Below are positions 21,457-33,031 of a DNA stretch of 64,000 nt, one piece after another. Below the pieces are notes generated by a model that had not been told where the DNA came from, did no database searches, and saw only the letters and a program-made list of their open reading frames with translations. Within the stretch, counting starts at the first letter, position 1. Each line of letters begins with the position of its first letter. The stretch covers positions 39,533,627 to 39,597,626 of the forward strand of contig CM055101.1 of assembly GCA_029204225.1 (NCBI GenBank), in the 5' to 3' direction. This DNA is from Diphasiastrum complanatum. Its lineage: Eukaryota; Streptophyta; Lycopodiopsida; Lycopodiales; Lycopodiaceae. The position numbers were made by a program, and so were the translations under genes.

Positions 21457-21486
21457 CTTGCGCAACGGTTGTCCTGACAAATCCTT

Positions 21487-21938
21487 TTCTATAAAAAAAT
21501 ATTATAATAATTTTTAGCCCAAGACTCTTTAGTGAGTGACTTTATCTTTGATAGACTCCTCCCAAGACTGCCAAGGCTAAAACGAGTTATAGTTGGTATT
21601 GAGAAATCCTTCTATAAACTTGCGGAGAGGTGCCAAAAAGTAGATTTTTGAAGCAAAACTAACCCTTTGCCAAAAAAAACCTACATAAGTACTTTTCCAA
21701 TTATCATCCCTCGTCATAAGACTTTCGCTGGGAGGGCATAATTGAATTTATTTATAAAATCTACTCTTGCCCAAACCGTAAATGTTCTAGACAAAGGAAT
21801 ATTTCTGCTTTTCTTTAACCTCTTCCATCTCCTCATCATCAATTTCCTCATACACATTTCAAAAACTGCATCTCCCAATCTCTCTCTCGTACATGACCAC
21901 ACCACTCCATATCATCTTCATCTTGCACACAACAGGCC
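21487..21938 (+). other. S internal sequence upstream of gag
   Basis: Resumption of S after the T/T' insertion. AT-rich with no clear gene. The gag start may originally have been in this stretch, since the recognisable gag homology begins abruptly at the ATG at 21939. Confidence 0.4.
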
Positions 21939-23718
21939 ATGGCAATGTATGAGCAGCTTGCCCAAATCTCGATGCTTTTCGGAGAAACTCTCAAGGGCTA
22001 CACTGCACGATTTGCCAAGATGGCGGGAGATTGGAATTCCGGTCTTCCTAGTCACCACAAAATGGCATTTTTCTATGCCGGATTACCGCACGAGATCAAG
22101 ATTGGTATGTCACCCTTTACAACATATACCAGTCCAAACGAACTTTGTAAGACAGCCACTATTGCAGAAGCACAGATCTTGCACACACCATCACAGCCCA
22201 AATCCAACATTCAAACAATCAGGGATGATAGAGCATCTATTCCACAAGATGCCACAGACGATGCTAGCCAAAGTACTAGCAACACGGACGATCAGATGCA
22301 AGTTGTCAGTGACACAGATGAGATGTGCAGTCAATCTGATTACCTCCCAGAACCACAAATTGCCAATCGGAAAATTCGACCACTAGACCAGTGCCATTAT
22401 TGTTTTGGAAAACATCCAACACCTCAATGTCCAATTCGAAATCCGAGATTACGAAACCAATCCAATAAGGAAATTCTGGAGATTGGAAATCAATCAACAA
22501 AACCCTCATCTATGCCATCTAGTTTGCCATCAGATCGCTCCTCCAAAGAAAATGGACCGGTCTCAGGACTTTTAGAATCTTCTCTAGTGGCTAGGCAAGG
22601 TTCGGTGGAAGAATTGGTTATATCAGCGAGCGGATCATCCCATGCAGGGGAAGTTCAAACTGGCTCACCACTATAATACGTGGAAGGGATCAAAGGAGAC
22701 CTAATACCGGTGTACGTGCATCAATTGAGAGGTGACGGAATCTTACAAACGGTACGGTGTTTCGGATGTGGAGGTAAACATCGTAGATCAGAATGTCCAC
22801 ACCGAAATAATCTGTCCTCCTTTTATCCTTGATGTGAACAATGTGGCACCCATGTCGTGATTGTCCACTAAGAGATCTAAGAAAAGCCGTTATGACTCCT
22901 ACCTGCTTGAATCGGCAACCTACATATGACCATGCAAATCCACCAACCGAGAAGCTGCACTACAAACGCAAACTTCTAGTGCCACCTGGTTACAAAGCAG
23001 ATGCGGATGGAAGGAATGAGAGAAAGATCCTAAAACAAGTTGACACGGCCACACGTGAAACACCAACACCATAGAAGACAGAGTGGGTAAAATCTAGCCA
23101 ACCAGAGGTAACGAAAGAAGTCAAGAAATTGGCAACAGATGTTACAAAGGGGCCTCAAGGCCAACCACGCAACTTGAAGGCAAACTGACTACCAATCAAC
23201 GCAACGATCCATCTGTACCACCTTCAAGAGAGCAGTCCAGTGAGAAAGGAAAGACTAAGGTGGGAGATTGTCCTCTGATTTCAATGCCAATCATAAGCAA
23301 GATCCAACCACAGTCGGAATGTTCCACTCAACATCTGGCCACCACAAAGCTACATCAGGACATCACATTGCTTAGACGGCCAAATCCAGGGAATCCAAGC
23401 CCAAAATGGCCAATTGCACAACCAGAACCTACAATGACAAAGTCTTGTCCTAAATCTATGATATTGACTGTTGAGGAAAGTCGTCAGGTTATGGCATACC
23501 ATGAATACCTGGACAGACAAGAGCATCAAGCAAGCACGTCATATCCACATTATGATTTAAGGGAGTCCATGACATTGGGACTAGTTGCGCCGATCTATGA
23601 GGATCCCTTATATCAGCAAGATTTATCTTGGGATCCTCCGAGGGCATATCTCGACTACCCAATTGTCAATGAACAAGGTTATCCGGAATGGCCACCAGAC
23701 CCTTATGGGTATTATTGA
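21939..23718 (+). pseudogene. Decayed gag of S with three compact zinc knuckles
   Basis: The first 245 codons are open. They hold the end of a capsid-like domain (YTARFAKMAGDWNSGLP, AGLPHEIKIG), an acidic linker and a knuckle CHYCFGKHPTPQC. After a stop at 22674-22676 the same frame continues with a second knuckle, CFGCGGKHRRSEC (22758 on). After a TGA near 22830 comes a third, CEQCGTH, whose remainder (CRDC) is in a shifted frame. A final open part (to 23718) is Pro/Tyr rich and ends PPDPYGYY. No protease, RT or integrase follows; the 3' LTR starts about 200 bp later. Confidence 0.7.
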
Positions 23719-23917
23719 AAATCTGGCAAGTCCAAGTTCTTGCTGATCGCCATCATCCAATAAAGCCTCAGGTTTTACGTAAGCGAATTTTATCCACGCT
23801 TTTCCTGAAGCACCCATGTCCCAGCAATTAAAAAAAAAAAATCGACAACAGCACCCCTTCACGATAGTTGCTGCCTAGTGCCGAGGGACCGGCACTACTT
23901 TGGGCCATTGACCTTGT

Positions 23918-24382
23918 TGTGGGTATTTCCTATACATAAATAGATAAGTGGGTCCCACCACTTAAAGTACTGTTGGCCAAGCCTTACCTTGTGGGCCTCG
24001 CCATAGTACATTGTACAGTTAGAATAATAAAGTGTGAGGGCAATGGCATCCTGCGTGTGTAAGCCCAACCCAATGAGCACGCAAAATGGTTAGGTAGAAC
24101 CTGAATAAAAGACTTGGGGCCTTAGTTAAAATAAATTAATTAAAAAGCCCAAAGTCAAGTTCATAAGGTTCTAAGTTAAAAGGGAATCTCTCAAACTCAC
24201 ATGAATCATGTGAGTTTGGGCCTTTTCCTAATAAACCATTAGATTGAAGTTCAATTAGTTTGAAGGGCTAGGATGCCATTGTAAATAGGCCAATGAGAGC
24301 CAAGATGGCCCTCCCTCCTCAACTATATAAGGAGGCCATTTTCCATTGTACACATCTTCATCTTTCTCAATAAAGCTCTCCT

Positions 24383-24452
<70 letters not shown>

Positions 24453-24790
24453 AGGTTGATTGGTGCATAGTTATGGATGGGTAGACGCTCAAGCTCCTAT
24501 AGTCCCAACCATCCTTGGTGAACTCTCTTCTCCCTTTCTCTCTCTCTCTCTTTCTCTCTCCAAGGTTGATTGGTGCATAGCTATGGGTAGGCGCTCGAGC
24601 CCCTATAGCCCCAACCATCCTTGGTGAACTCTCTTCTCCCTTTCTCTCTCTCTCTCTAAACTCTCTCTCCTCTCTCCTCTCTCCTCTCTCTCATCACTCC
24701 TTCCTCTCTATCTCCCTTCTCTCTCTCTTGCTATGCAGGTGTGCACGGGCGGCTCTCAGTGAATGAACCCCTATACTACGACGGACTACA
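23918..24790 (+). repeat. S 3' LTR
   Basis: TGTGGGTATTTCC...GGACTACA, matching 6242-7328 with shorter CT runs. It is followed directly by the G1 LTR remainder, beginning GTTGTGCGAGAG. Confidence 0.85.
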
Positions 24791-25147
24791 GTTGTGCGAG
24801 AGATCACTTCCTGCGAGAGTTGAACCCTCGCAGACAGTCTAAACCCTTGCACTTTGCAAGGCAGTCAAATCACCTTCTGAACTCTCGTAGATTTCCCTGA
24901 GGCCTTAAAATTTTGTGAAGGAGGTCCCTGCCAAAATTTGGGTGGAACTGAGCAAGGGAAAGTGGATTTCATCTAATATGCACTCTAAATTCCGCTATAT
25001 AAGGGCTGAATTCGAGTCATTTGTCACCTTTGCTGGCGAATCTCTGTTCAAATTTTCACTAAAATTTCCAAGTTCTTTGTTTGCGACCAAATTTTCTACA
25101 AGCTATCATTTGCTTATACTGAACACAGATCTGCGCTCTGAACTACA
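24791..25147 (+). repeat. G1-A 3' LTR, right part
   Basis: Matches G1-B minus-strand 61133-60771, including GCTATATAAGGGCTGAATTC (a TATA box) and the end CTGAACTACA. Homology between the two copies ends exactly at that CA, which fixes the LTR end. A 100-codon frame starting at 24915 is LTR sequence. Confidence 0.8.
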
Positions 25148-25881
25148 ATTCTTGCCTGAAGATGATGAAAGATCCTTCATGGACATCACTTTGTTTAGGC
25201 AACTTATAGGTTCTTAATGTGGATCACTATAACTAGACCAGATCTTAGCTTTAGTGTATGTAGTTTGATCCAATCCATGCAAAAGCCATTGAATATCCAT
25301 TGGAAAAAGGCTAAGAGGATTCTAAGATACATCTCGGGTACATTGAATTTTGGGATTCTATATAGAGGAGATGTGATTAACCTTCATGCATTTAGTGATT
25401 TTGATTTTGCAAGGGACAAGAGGGATAGGAAATCAACAAGTGCCTATTCAACTTTCATAGGAGAAGGTGTGGTTTCATGGCTTTCAAAAAAACAAGAAAC
25501 TATATCTCTATCTTCAACCGAGGCCGAGTATAAAGCTTTGACAACCACTACAAAGGAGGTACTTTGGATCAAGAGATTATTGGTGGAGCTAAAGATCATG
25601 GATTCAGAGGAGGCACCAATCATCTACAATGACAATATATCAGCCCAACACCTTGCATCTAACCCAATCTTCCATGCAAGATCTAAGCACATTGAGATAT
25701 GCCATCACTTTGTGAGAGAAATGGTGCAAGCCAAGGAGATTGCTTTGGAGCATGTTCCAAGAAATGAATGTGTAGCTGATCTACTTACTAAACCACTTCA
25801 AAAGACACCTTTTATGAAGTTCAGATCATCACTTGGAGTGATTAGTAAAGCAATGATTGAACCAAGCTAGATACTGAGGAG
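25148..25881 (+). pseudogene. Copia C1: end of RT and RNase H
   Basis: Starts inside the copia RT C-terminal region (DDERSFMDIT) right after the G1 LTR end, so C1 was probably the site into which G1-A inserted. A one-base deletion near 25216 breaks the frame. After it, 217 codons are open through RNase H (DFDFARDKRDRKSTSAY, SLSSTEAEYKAL, ARSKHIEI) to the natural stop at 25870. TGAGGAG before the LTR is the purine tract. The first RNase H motif is altered (SDFDFA where SDSDFA is usual). Confidence 0.85.
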
Positions 25882-26085
25882 TGTTAAAAATTCACAATTC
25901 TAGCTTGACTAGTTTTGGTCATATGACTTGTAAATAGTTAGATGGTCATGATGTGGCTTGTCACACGTGCCAAATAGCATAGGATTCCATTCATAAGGAT
26001 GTTCTCAAGTAGACCTAATTATTAGAACCTTTGAAATGAGTCCAAATTATGCTTAGATACAAGGGAGAAAAAATAGGAGCTATTT
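25882..26085 (+). repeat. C1 3' LTR fragment
   Basis: Starts TGTTAAAAATTCAC just after the purine tract. It carries TCACACGTGCC (G-box core) near 25961. It is cut at about 26085-26110, where C2 coding sequence starts. Confidence 0.65.
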
Positions 26086-28768
26086 TTGGTAATTTTTGCA
26101 TTGTTGAGGGATCTCCAAGATTCCAACCCTAACTGGCATAGAAGGTTGGGTCATCCTAACTTTAAATCTATGTCTTCTATGGTTAAGAAGGTGAAGGCCA
26201 TTGGTCTTCCAAAATTTCTTTCTAAAGATTTCAAGCCTTGTGAGGCTTGTGCCATTGCAAAGTCACACATAAAGCCATATCAGAAGTCTTTTATAAAGAC
26301 TACTCATCTTTTGGAGCTTATACACTCAGATGTACATTTTTTCTCTTCTAAAAGTATTGGTGGTGCAACATGTTTTGTCACCTTCATTGCTGACTTTACT
26401 AGATATACTTGGATGTATCTACTTTCTTCAAAGGCTATGGTTTTTTATCACTTCCTAATCTTCAAAGCTTATGTTGAGAAACAATTTTCTTTCAAAGTTA
26501 TAGCGTTAAGATGTGATGGAGGAGGTGAATACATCTCCAACAAGTTTCATGAATACTGTGAAGGTGAAGGAATAAAGAGAGAGTTTTCTTGTGCTTATTC
26601 TCCATCTCAAAATGGAGTAGCTGAGAGAAAAAATAGATCTTTATGTGAATGTGCTAAAGCATTTCGAGTAGCAGCTTCTTTGCCTATTGAATATTGGGGT
26701 GAAGCTATAAATTGTGCAAACTATTTGTGCAATAGATTACCTCACAATGCACTTGCTGGAAAATCACCTTTTGAAGTCTTGTTTAAGAAGAAACCTAAGG
26801 TAGATCACCTTAGATTTTTTGGTTGTAATTGCTTTGTTCATGTGCCCTTGGAAACGAGGAAAAGAGATGATCCTAATTATATTAAAGGGATCATGGTTGG
26901 ATATGCATCCAACAAGAAAGCTTACAGAATCTATGTTCCCTCTACCTCAACTATAATTGAGAGTAGAGACGTTATATTCCATGAAGATCAAAAATACATT
27001 CTTGAGGAGGCCGAGTTTAAAGATTCTCACAAAGATACTCCAATCATCACCCTTGAAGACTATCATGGAGAGATGGGGCCAAGAATTGAGGAGGAGTCAC
27101 CTCAAATATTTTCACCAAGGAGATCTCAAAGAGAAAGATCCGAGCCTAGAAGGCTTACCTATGAAGATAGAGGCAAGCAAGTGGAAATCAACTCCACTAA
27201 TTGTGCTTATTTTATTTCTCATGAGGAACCGAAGGATGTATATGATGCACTCAACTCAAAGGAATGGTACCTTGCCATGAAGGAGGAATATGATGCTTTG
27301 ATGGCCAATAAGACATGGGAGCTTGTGGATCTTCCATCCAACAAGCACACCATTGGTTGCAAGTGGGTTTTTCGAGTCAAGTATAATCAAGATAGCACAA
27401 TCAACAAGTACAAGGCTAGGCTTTGTGCTAAAGGTTTTGCTCAAGTTTATGGACTTGATTATGAGGAGACCTTTGCTCCGGTTGCAAAGATGGTATCAAT
27501 TAGAATCATAATTTCTCTTGCTTGTTTTTTCAATTGGCAAGTTCTTCAATTAGATGTCTCTAATGCATTTCTACATGGATATCTAGAAGAAGAGATTTAT
27601 ATGGATCAGCCTATTGGGTTCATCCATGACAAAGAAAAAGTTTGCTTGCTCTTCAAAAGTTTATATGGATTGAAGCAAGCTCCAAGGTCATGGTATTCTC
27701 GACTTAACACCTTTCTTGAGTCACTAGGATTTAATCTTAGTAACTATGATCCTTCCTTATATGTCAAGTTTTTTGATAAAGATATTGTCATTCTTCTTAT
27801 TTATGTTGATGGTATCATTCTCACAGGAAGTAGTATCAAGTTAGTTGGGAAAACCAAGATTGCACTTGGAAAAGAGTTCAAGATGCAAGATCTTGGAAAA
27901 ATTCACTATATTCTAGGATTAGAGATTGACTTTCTTAAAGATAAAGCTTTTGTATGTCAATCCAAGTATGCTCTTTCAATGTTAAAGAAGTTCAATATGT
28001 TGAATTGTAAGAGTATAGAAACACCTATGGAGCAAAATGTAAAGGACTCTAACAAAGATGATGAAAGATCCTTCGTGGACATCACAATTTTTAGAAGTCT
28101 TATAGGCTCCTTAATTTGGCTCACAATAACTAGACCTGACATAAGCTTTAGCGTTCATAAGTTGAGCCAGGCTATGCAAAATCCTACTATCTATCATTGG
28201 AAAATGGCCAAGAGAGTGCTTAGATATATATCTTCAACTTTTGATTTTGGTTTATTGTATAAAAGTGAAGATCTTTCTATTATTGGTTATTCTGACTCGG
28301 ATTTTGCAAGTGATAGAGCAGATCGAAAATCTACAAGTGCTTATGTCATATATCTTGGAGGAAACTTGATATCTTGGCTTTCCAAAAAAGCAAGATATTG
28401 TATCACTCTCATCATGTGAAGCTGAGTACAAGGCACTCACTACAACAACAAAGGAAGTGCTTTGGATCAAGAGGTTACTAGTGGAACTAAAGATAATCTT
28501 GGAAGAGGATCTACCTATGATCATGTGTGACAACATTTCAGCCCGAGCCCTTGCCAACAACCCGATATTCCATGCAAGGAGCAAGCATATCGAAGTTGCA
28601 TATCACTTGGTGAGAGAGAAGCTCATTGGAGGGGAAATCAATTTGGAGCACATCGACACATCATCTTGTATTGCTGATATGCTCACCAAACCTTTGAGCA
28701 AAAGTTCCTTCATCAAGCATAGAGCCAATCTTGGAGTTATACCAAAATTTATGTTCAAATCAATATAG
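26086..28768 (+). pseudogene. Copia C2 pol: integrase, RT, RNase H (5'-truncated)
   Basis: A 777-codon frame starts at the pre-integrase zinc domain (WHRRLGHPNF ... CEACAIAKSH). It continues through the integrase core (first Asp in LIHSDVH, second in RCDGGGEY, Glu in NGVAERKNR), RT (KARLCAKGFAQ, LDVSNAFLHG) and into RNase H (SDSDFASDRADRKSTSAY). Gag, protease and the 5' LTR are missing. The RT active site reads Tyr-Val-Asp-Gly (codon 27811-27813 GGT) instead of YVDD, which should abolish polymerisation. A one-base gain in an A run near 28384-28390 shifts the frame; RNase H continues in the next frame to 28768. Confidence 0.9.
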
Positions 28769-28785
28769 ATTATTTTTAGGAGGAG

Positions 28786-29565
28786 TGTCAAAATTGAAAA
28801 AACAATCCATATTGATTTCTTGGCTTGCTACAAATGTTCTACCATGCAAGTATGTAGCTCATAAATGCAAAATGCCAAGTTTGGCCTTCATAGAACTCGA
28901 GCTACATGGTTATGTAATATCTAGATTGAAGAATACAACTTGCATATAGTTTGTAGACATAGAATTAGCAAAGTCATGCTTGTAGAAACTCGTGGCAATT
29001 CACATGCATTAATTGTAAGTGATCCATAGTGACATGCAAGGCATGCACAAAGTGTAATGGACACATGCATGATGATTTGTACTTTGTTAGTTAGAACTAG
29101 CACACTTGTAAAAAGTTGGTAGAATTTCATGCATGGCAAGTGACAAATGTCACATAGACTCTAGATGTCACTTTAGATGTCATTTTGTAATGAATGGATG
29201 TGGTTCTACCTCGAGCTACCTCAAAGTCCATAAATATGTGTAGCTCTCCTCACAATCAATGATGAAGAACCAAAGTTTTGTAGCTATCTCATGCCATTTT
29301 GGATCTAAACTATTTTGCTTGTTATCTCTCTATCTTTCTCTCTCTAACTCATGTTGAAGCTAATGCTTATACACTGATATCTTGTACTTTTGCTAATTAT
29401 TGATTCATTGCTATCATATTCAGTTGCTTAGCATGCTAGATTGTGGTTAAGCCATTTCTTCTGAACTAGATCTAGCTAATCAATCTAGAATCAGGTTACT
29501 GTGCTAATCACAAAGCTTAATTAGATCCATCATACTTGTGGACATTCCCCCACACGTGTGAAATC
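28786..29565 (+). repeat. C2 3' LTR (end approximate)
   Basis: Starts TGTCAAAATTGAAAAAAC immediately after the purine tract AGGAGGAG. The start resembles the D LTR (TGTCAAAATGTTG). CACACGTGTG near 29551 resembles the stretch close to the 3' end of the D LTR, so I place the end about there. Confidence 0.65.
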
Positions 29566-30814
29566 TGGAAATTTTGTCAAGCATTACAATTTTCAATCTC
29601 CTCTTACAAAAATCAATCATACCCTGATTGCACTAGACACAAGTGAAGTAGAAAATAAAGATTAAATGTTAGGGGATGATGTAGGAGTGAGGTTGGTTCG
29701 GTGTTTTCTAGAATTTTATCAGACGCCAATTTTTGTAGAATTAGAATGATTACCTAATCATTTTCTAAATAGTATTCACTATCCCCAATTTAAAAAATCT
29801 TATGTGGATGGATATGTCGAATGCACCCTTGATTATGGCGCCATACATATACAAGTAAGCTTTTTGTTTTTCAAAATCTAGCTACTGCTATATTACTTGA
29901 GTTTATCCTGACTCACATGCTAATTTGTTATTGCAGTGCACATTGGAGTGTATATGTTTTGGCATTATATGTAATAGCGACAGTATATGCAACCCAGTGT
30001 GCATAAAAATGAATTCAATCTCGCACATGCACAAGGCTAAAAACTTATATTGATGTTGATAGAACTTTCCTATGTCAGGTGCAACGACATACACGAAACT
30101 GGAGTGGATAGATGCAAAGGTGGCTTATAATCTGAGATATTGGTTCAGCGTGCGTTTTTATTTGTCGTTTATAACTAAAGCTCACGGCTTGCGTTGAAAT
30201 GATATGTCATGCACCTCTGAGACGGTCTTTAGTTGAGAATATCAATATCGGGACAAGGATATCATAGAGATAAAAGACCAACCAACTAATACCAAAGGGA
30301 CTGCGCGAATGACATTAGATTGCGTAGGTGTAGTAGGGAATGAAATCGAAGATCACAGAGAGGATAGAAGAAAGCTTTTCAAGTGAAATTTAATAAGTCA
30401 TCAACCCTAACCCACTTTATCCAGAAGAGAATAGTTTAACACTACCAAGAGGATATACCATTGAGAACCAAGGTTGGTTAAGAGATGCTGAACGACGAAT
30501 ATTACCTTGGCCATAAAAAGAGGGGACGAGTGTATGTTTCATGTCGATACGAATGTGGCTTTTCAACAAATCTAGTAGTATCCCTAGTACCTCAAAATAC
30601 AACTTGGATAGACTCAACCGATTTGAACTGAACAACTGTGTATGAAACGAGATAAGATTCCCTTGCTATGTGCCTTTGGTAATGAGAATATTTCTAGAGT
30701 CTTTTGATGATGCTAACAATGATTTTGATACAGACGGAATCTTTAAGAATTGTTGATAACATTGTAGCAACATCTCGACTTGACCATACGACCCATGTAC
30801 CATATCCAATAAGC
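29566..30814 (+). other. No recognisable gene
   Basis: AT-rich, with only short frames (60-77 codons) lacking known motifs. The part nearest 30815 may be the 3' end of the LINE. Confidence 0.5.
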
Positions 30815-31569
30815 TAGAAAAAGGAACCGAAAAGACAAAGCAAGGGCGACAAGAGCCTAGCTCCCAAGAAAAGTTGCAGGTGCAGACCCACACCTCCACA
30901 AGAAATGGGTAACCGAGCCTGGTTCCGGAGCTGAAAGGGTCTCCACACCATCCAAAGAACCCGGGCCCAAAAGGCGGCCAAAAACATCCATAATAGAGTT
31001 GTCAAAGGAAGAGAGAAGATGCAAAAAGTCCTGAGTAGGGGGGAAGTGCACAGCAGACAAGAAGGACGCTGGATAAAGCAAGACATCAAGATGCCAAACA
31101 CGACCTGAGTGTCGCCCAACCGGGGAAGCAGATCTGATGAGCAACATCCTCCTGGAGAGCCTCACTGAAGCAGACCCAAAACGAACACCCAGAATGCGAA
31201 TGCCATCCGAAGGAGCAAGGAAGCCTTGAGGAGGAACAAAGTCCGGGGGAAGACATGTTGGAGACCACACCGAACACTTGCGAGGTTGAATAGACAAACC
31301 AAGAAAAGCCAGCTGCTCAGAGAAATGATAAAATGCGTGGAGCATCGTAGGAGCAAGACCAACAATATGAGTGTCATCAGCAACCGAAGGAAATAAGCAG
31401 GAGGGAAAGCCTCTGCAGAAGCTCGAAGGGCGCATAAATGAGCCAGAGCGAAAAAAGGACCACCCAAAGGATCACCTTGACGAGTACCCGCTGCAGACTG
31501 GATAGTAGAAAGATCGCCAGAGCGCACATGGTGACTGTAAAAGAGGGGAGTCTTAGTAGCATAGAACAA
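30815..31569 (-). pseudogene. LINE (non-LTR) reverse transcriptase fragment
   Basis: The first frame has SGDLSTIQSAAGTRQGDPLGG, the RT region holding the RQGDPL motif. The frame then shifts near 31390, and the next frame has FPSVADDTHIVG, the catalytic A-D-D box, followed by LGLSIQPRKCSVW. A third frame near 30900 has LPISCGGVGLHL, the palm/thumb region. No endonuclease or 5' part is seen. It is a dead, 5'-truncated fragment. Confidence 0.85.
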
Positions 31570-32114
31570 ATATTATCGATTTCATAGATTTTAGGATAGT
31601 CAATTGTGCATTTATTTTATCATTCTGCGAACAAATAATATATCTTTTCTGATATGCACAATGGCTGGCTAGTTGTGGTGTATCTTCCAAAATAAAATGT
31701 ATATCATGATTCATCTGCTAATCCAAATTGCTCAAAGAAACTGCAAATTATTACACATTATGGCAATCTAATTCAGCAAGCAATGGTCCAGTAAAGCGTG
31801 ACACATCGTGGACATATTTCTCAGCTAGCTTGTTCAACATGAATCCATTTCTGTCAACAGCTACTGAAATGAGAATATACATCATGAGACATTAAGATTG
31901 CATGGATTCTTCATACTAAAATCACGAAGTAGTTACAAGTCTAAGTACCTCATTCCATCTATCACCTCCAAAAGTAAAGTATTACCGATGTATCAAGGAA
32001 GCGATCAATAACCAGTCATCAAATTCCTCGGTAAAACTAGCAGCCAATTAGATGAAACAATTGTCGGAGCGTTGATCTTAGAAGATCTAAACTAAAGATC
32101 CTTTGAAGTGGCAC
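31570..32114 (+). other. Region downstream of the phytocyanin gene; no gene seen
   Basis: AT-rich. It probably includes the 3' untranslated region of the phytocyanin gene (minus strand). I could not fix a polyadenylation site. Confidence 0.45.
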
Positions 32115-32972
32115 CTACAAGAGGAAGAGTGCCGCTCCAAAGGAGGCCGAAACGACGACCATTGTTGCGGAGCCTGATTGGAGTGAAGAGGCGCTATTTC
32201 CTGCAGGGCCTGTGCCAACGGGTGGTCCAAAGGAGGGAGTACCGGGGGTCGCTGAGGGGCCGGTGGGCGTTATGGGCGTGGATGCTGCTGAAATAGCGAT
32301 CTTCATGCCTTGCGAGCAGTGGTTAGGATATCCACAGACGAAATACATATTAGAACTGGTGATCGGCACGTTGTCTAATCCGGTGCTGTACGTTTTCAAC
32401 GGGCTGACGATGCTGCAGCTGTCATAGTCTGGCTTCGAAACTTGGAGAACCGAATGAGAATTTGCAGTATAATTAAACACTGCAGAGCACAAAGCACATG
32501 CTCATCAGAACAAACAGCTAGATCTACCCAAATACTTCACTCATCTATACCTACAGCAAACAATCATCAGATGGAGCAGCTTCATCTACCCAACTGCTTG
32601 ATTCAAGCACCTACCTACCCACAAGAACACAGCTTCCTCTACCCAAATGCTTGATCTAAACACACAGAAAATGATCATCGGAAAGAAGACCTCGTCGAAC
32701 CACGCTCCATCTACACATACAGTAAACCATAACCAAAAGGAACTCTTCATCTATCAAAAGGCTTGATCTACAGTACATCCATATCTAACTGTCACTGCTT
32801 AAAAAAGACATAACTTACCAAGGACATCGGAGGTGCTGAAGTTGTACTTGGACGCCCAGTCTTGGTAATTCACTGCGAATCCCCAGGCCCCATCGCCACC
32901 TACAACGTAGGCCATAGCCGACAACACGCACAGCACCAGCAATGCACTGTCTCTTCCCTGCATCTGAGCCAT
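32115..32972 (-). CDS. Phytocyanin (plastocyanin-like, probably GPI-anchored blue copper protein)
   Basis: Two exons, 32972-32819 and 32479-32115, 172 residues. ATG at 32972 (AGAATGG context) opens a hydrophobic signal peptide (LLVLCVLSAMAYVV). The phytocyanin domain follows: VGGDGAWGF, YQDWASKYNF, a join at DVL|VFNYT, then NSHSV, DYDSC and YFVCGYPNHCSQGMK. Expected type-1 copper ligands are the His of NSHSV and the Cys, His and Met of the last motif; the Cys of YDSC and that of NHC should form the disulfide. A Pro/Thr/Gly/Ser-rich stretch and hydrophobic tail (VVVSASFGAALFLL) suggest a GPI anchor and cell-surface location. Length and single intron suit the family. It is the only intact host gene in the window. 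The closest subgroup (uclacyanin-like or ENODL-like) is unresolved. Confidence 0.92.
32480..32818 (-). other. Intron of the phytocyanin gene
   Basis: 339 bp on the minus strand. Donor G|GTAAGT at 32818 and acceptor CTCTGCAG ending at 32480. Removing it keeps the frame and joins the copper-domain strand DVL to VFNYT. AT-rich, as plant introns are. Confidence 0.9.
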
Positions 32973-33031
32973 TCTGCTTCTTCTCAATATCAGCTTAGAC
33001 ACTCCTTCCGCTCTCTGGCAGCGCAGCTAAC

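Larger units (their letters stand above)
17214..21480 (-). mobile_element. T', gag-bearing relative of T, truncated at its 5' end
   Basis: On the minus strand the order is: hairpin leader (21480-20990), gag-protease frame (20714-18501), 3' untranslated region and purine tract (AAACGAGGGGAGGA), then a 3' LTR (18133-17214) starting TGTTGTAAAGC and ending GCGCAACA. It has no reverse transcriptase, integrase or 5' LTR. Leader homology with T starts about 80 bp downstream of where the primer-binding site should be, so the 5' end is lost at about 21480. The element sits inside T LTR 3. Confidence 0.8.
6242..24790 (+). mobile_element. S, gag-only gypsy-like element containing nested insertions
   Basis: Similar LTRs at 6242-7328 and 23918-24790 bound this element. 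The left flank (G1 LTR up to CAATCACAGGAACA) and the right flank (GTTGTGCGAGAGATC) are contiguous in the unoccupied copy G1-B near 61140. S is therefore a single insertion inside the G1-A LTR, with a probable target duplication GTTGT (degraded on the left). Its own internal sequence is 7329-9217 plus about 21487-23917. The part between is the T/T' insertion. It has a tRNA-Asp-type primer-binding site and a decayed gag but no pol, so it is non-autonomous or internally deleted. Confidence 0.75.

Noticed and set aside
24915-25217. 100-codon frame similar to one at 61003-60665
   Set aside because: Both lie in the G1 LTR; the similarity reflects LTR homology, and the frame overlaps the TATA box.
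32108-32427. Plus-strand frames overlapping the phytocyanin exon 2
   Set aside because: Antisense of a well-supported gene.
33002-33002. Upstream start for the phytocyanin at 33002
   Set aside because: The codon there is GTG; the first ATG in frame with a good context and signal peptide is at 32972.
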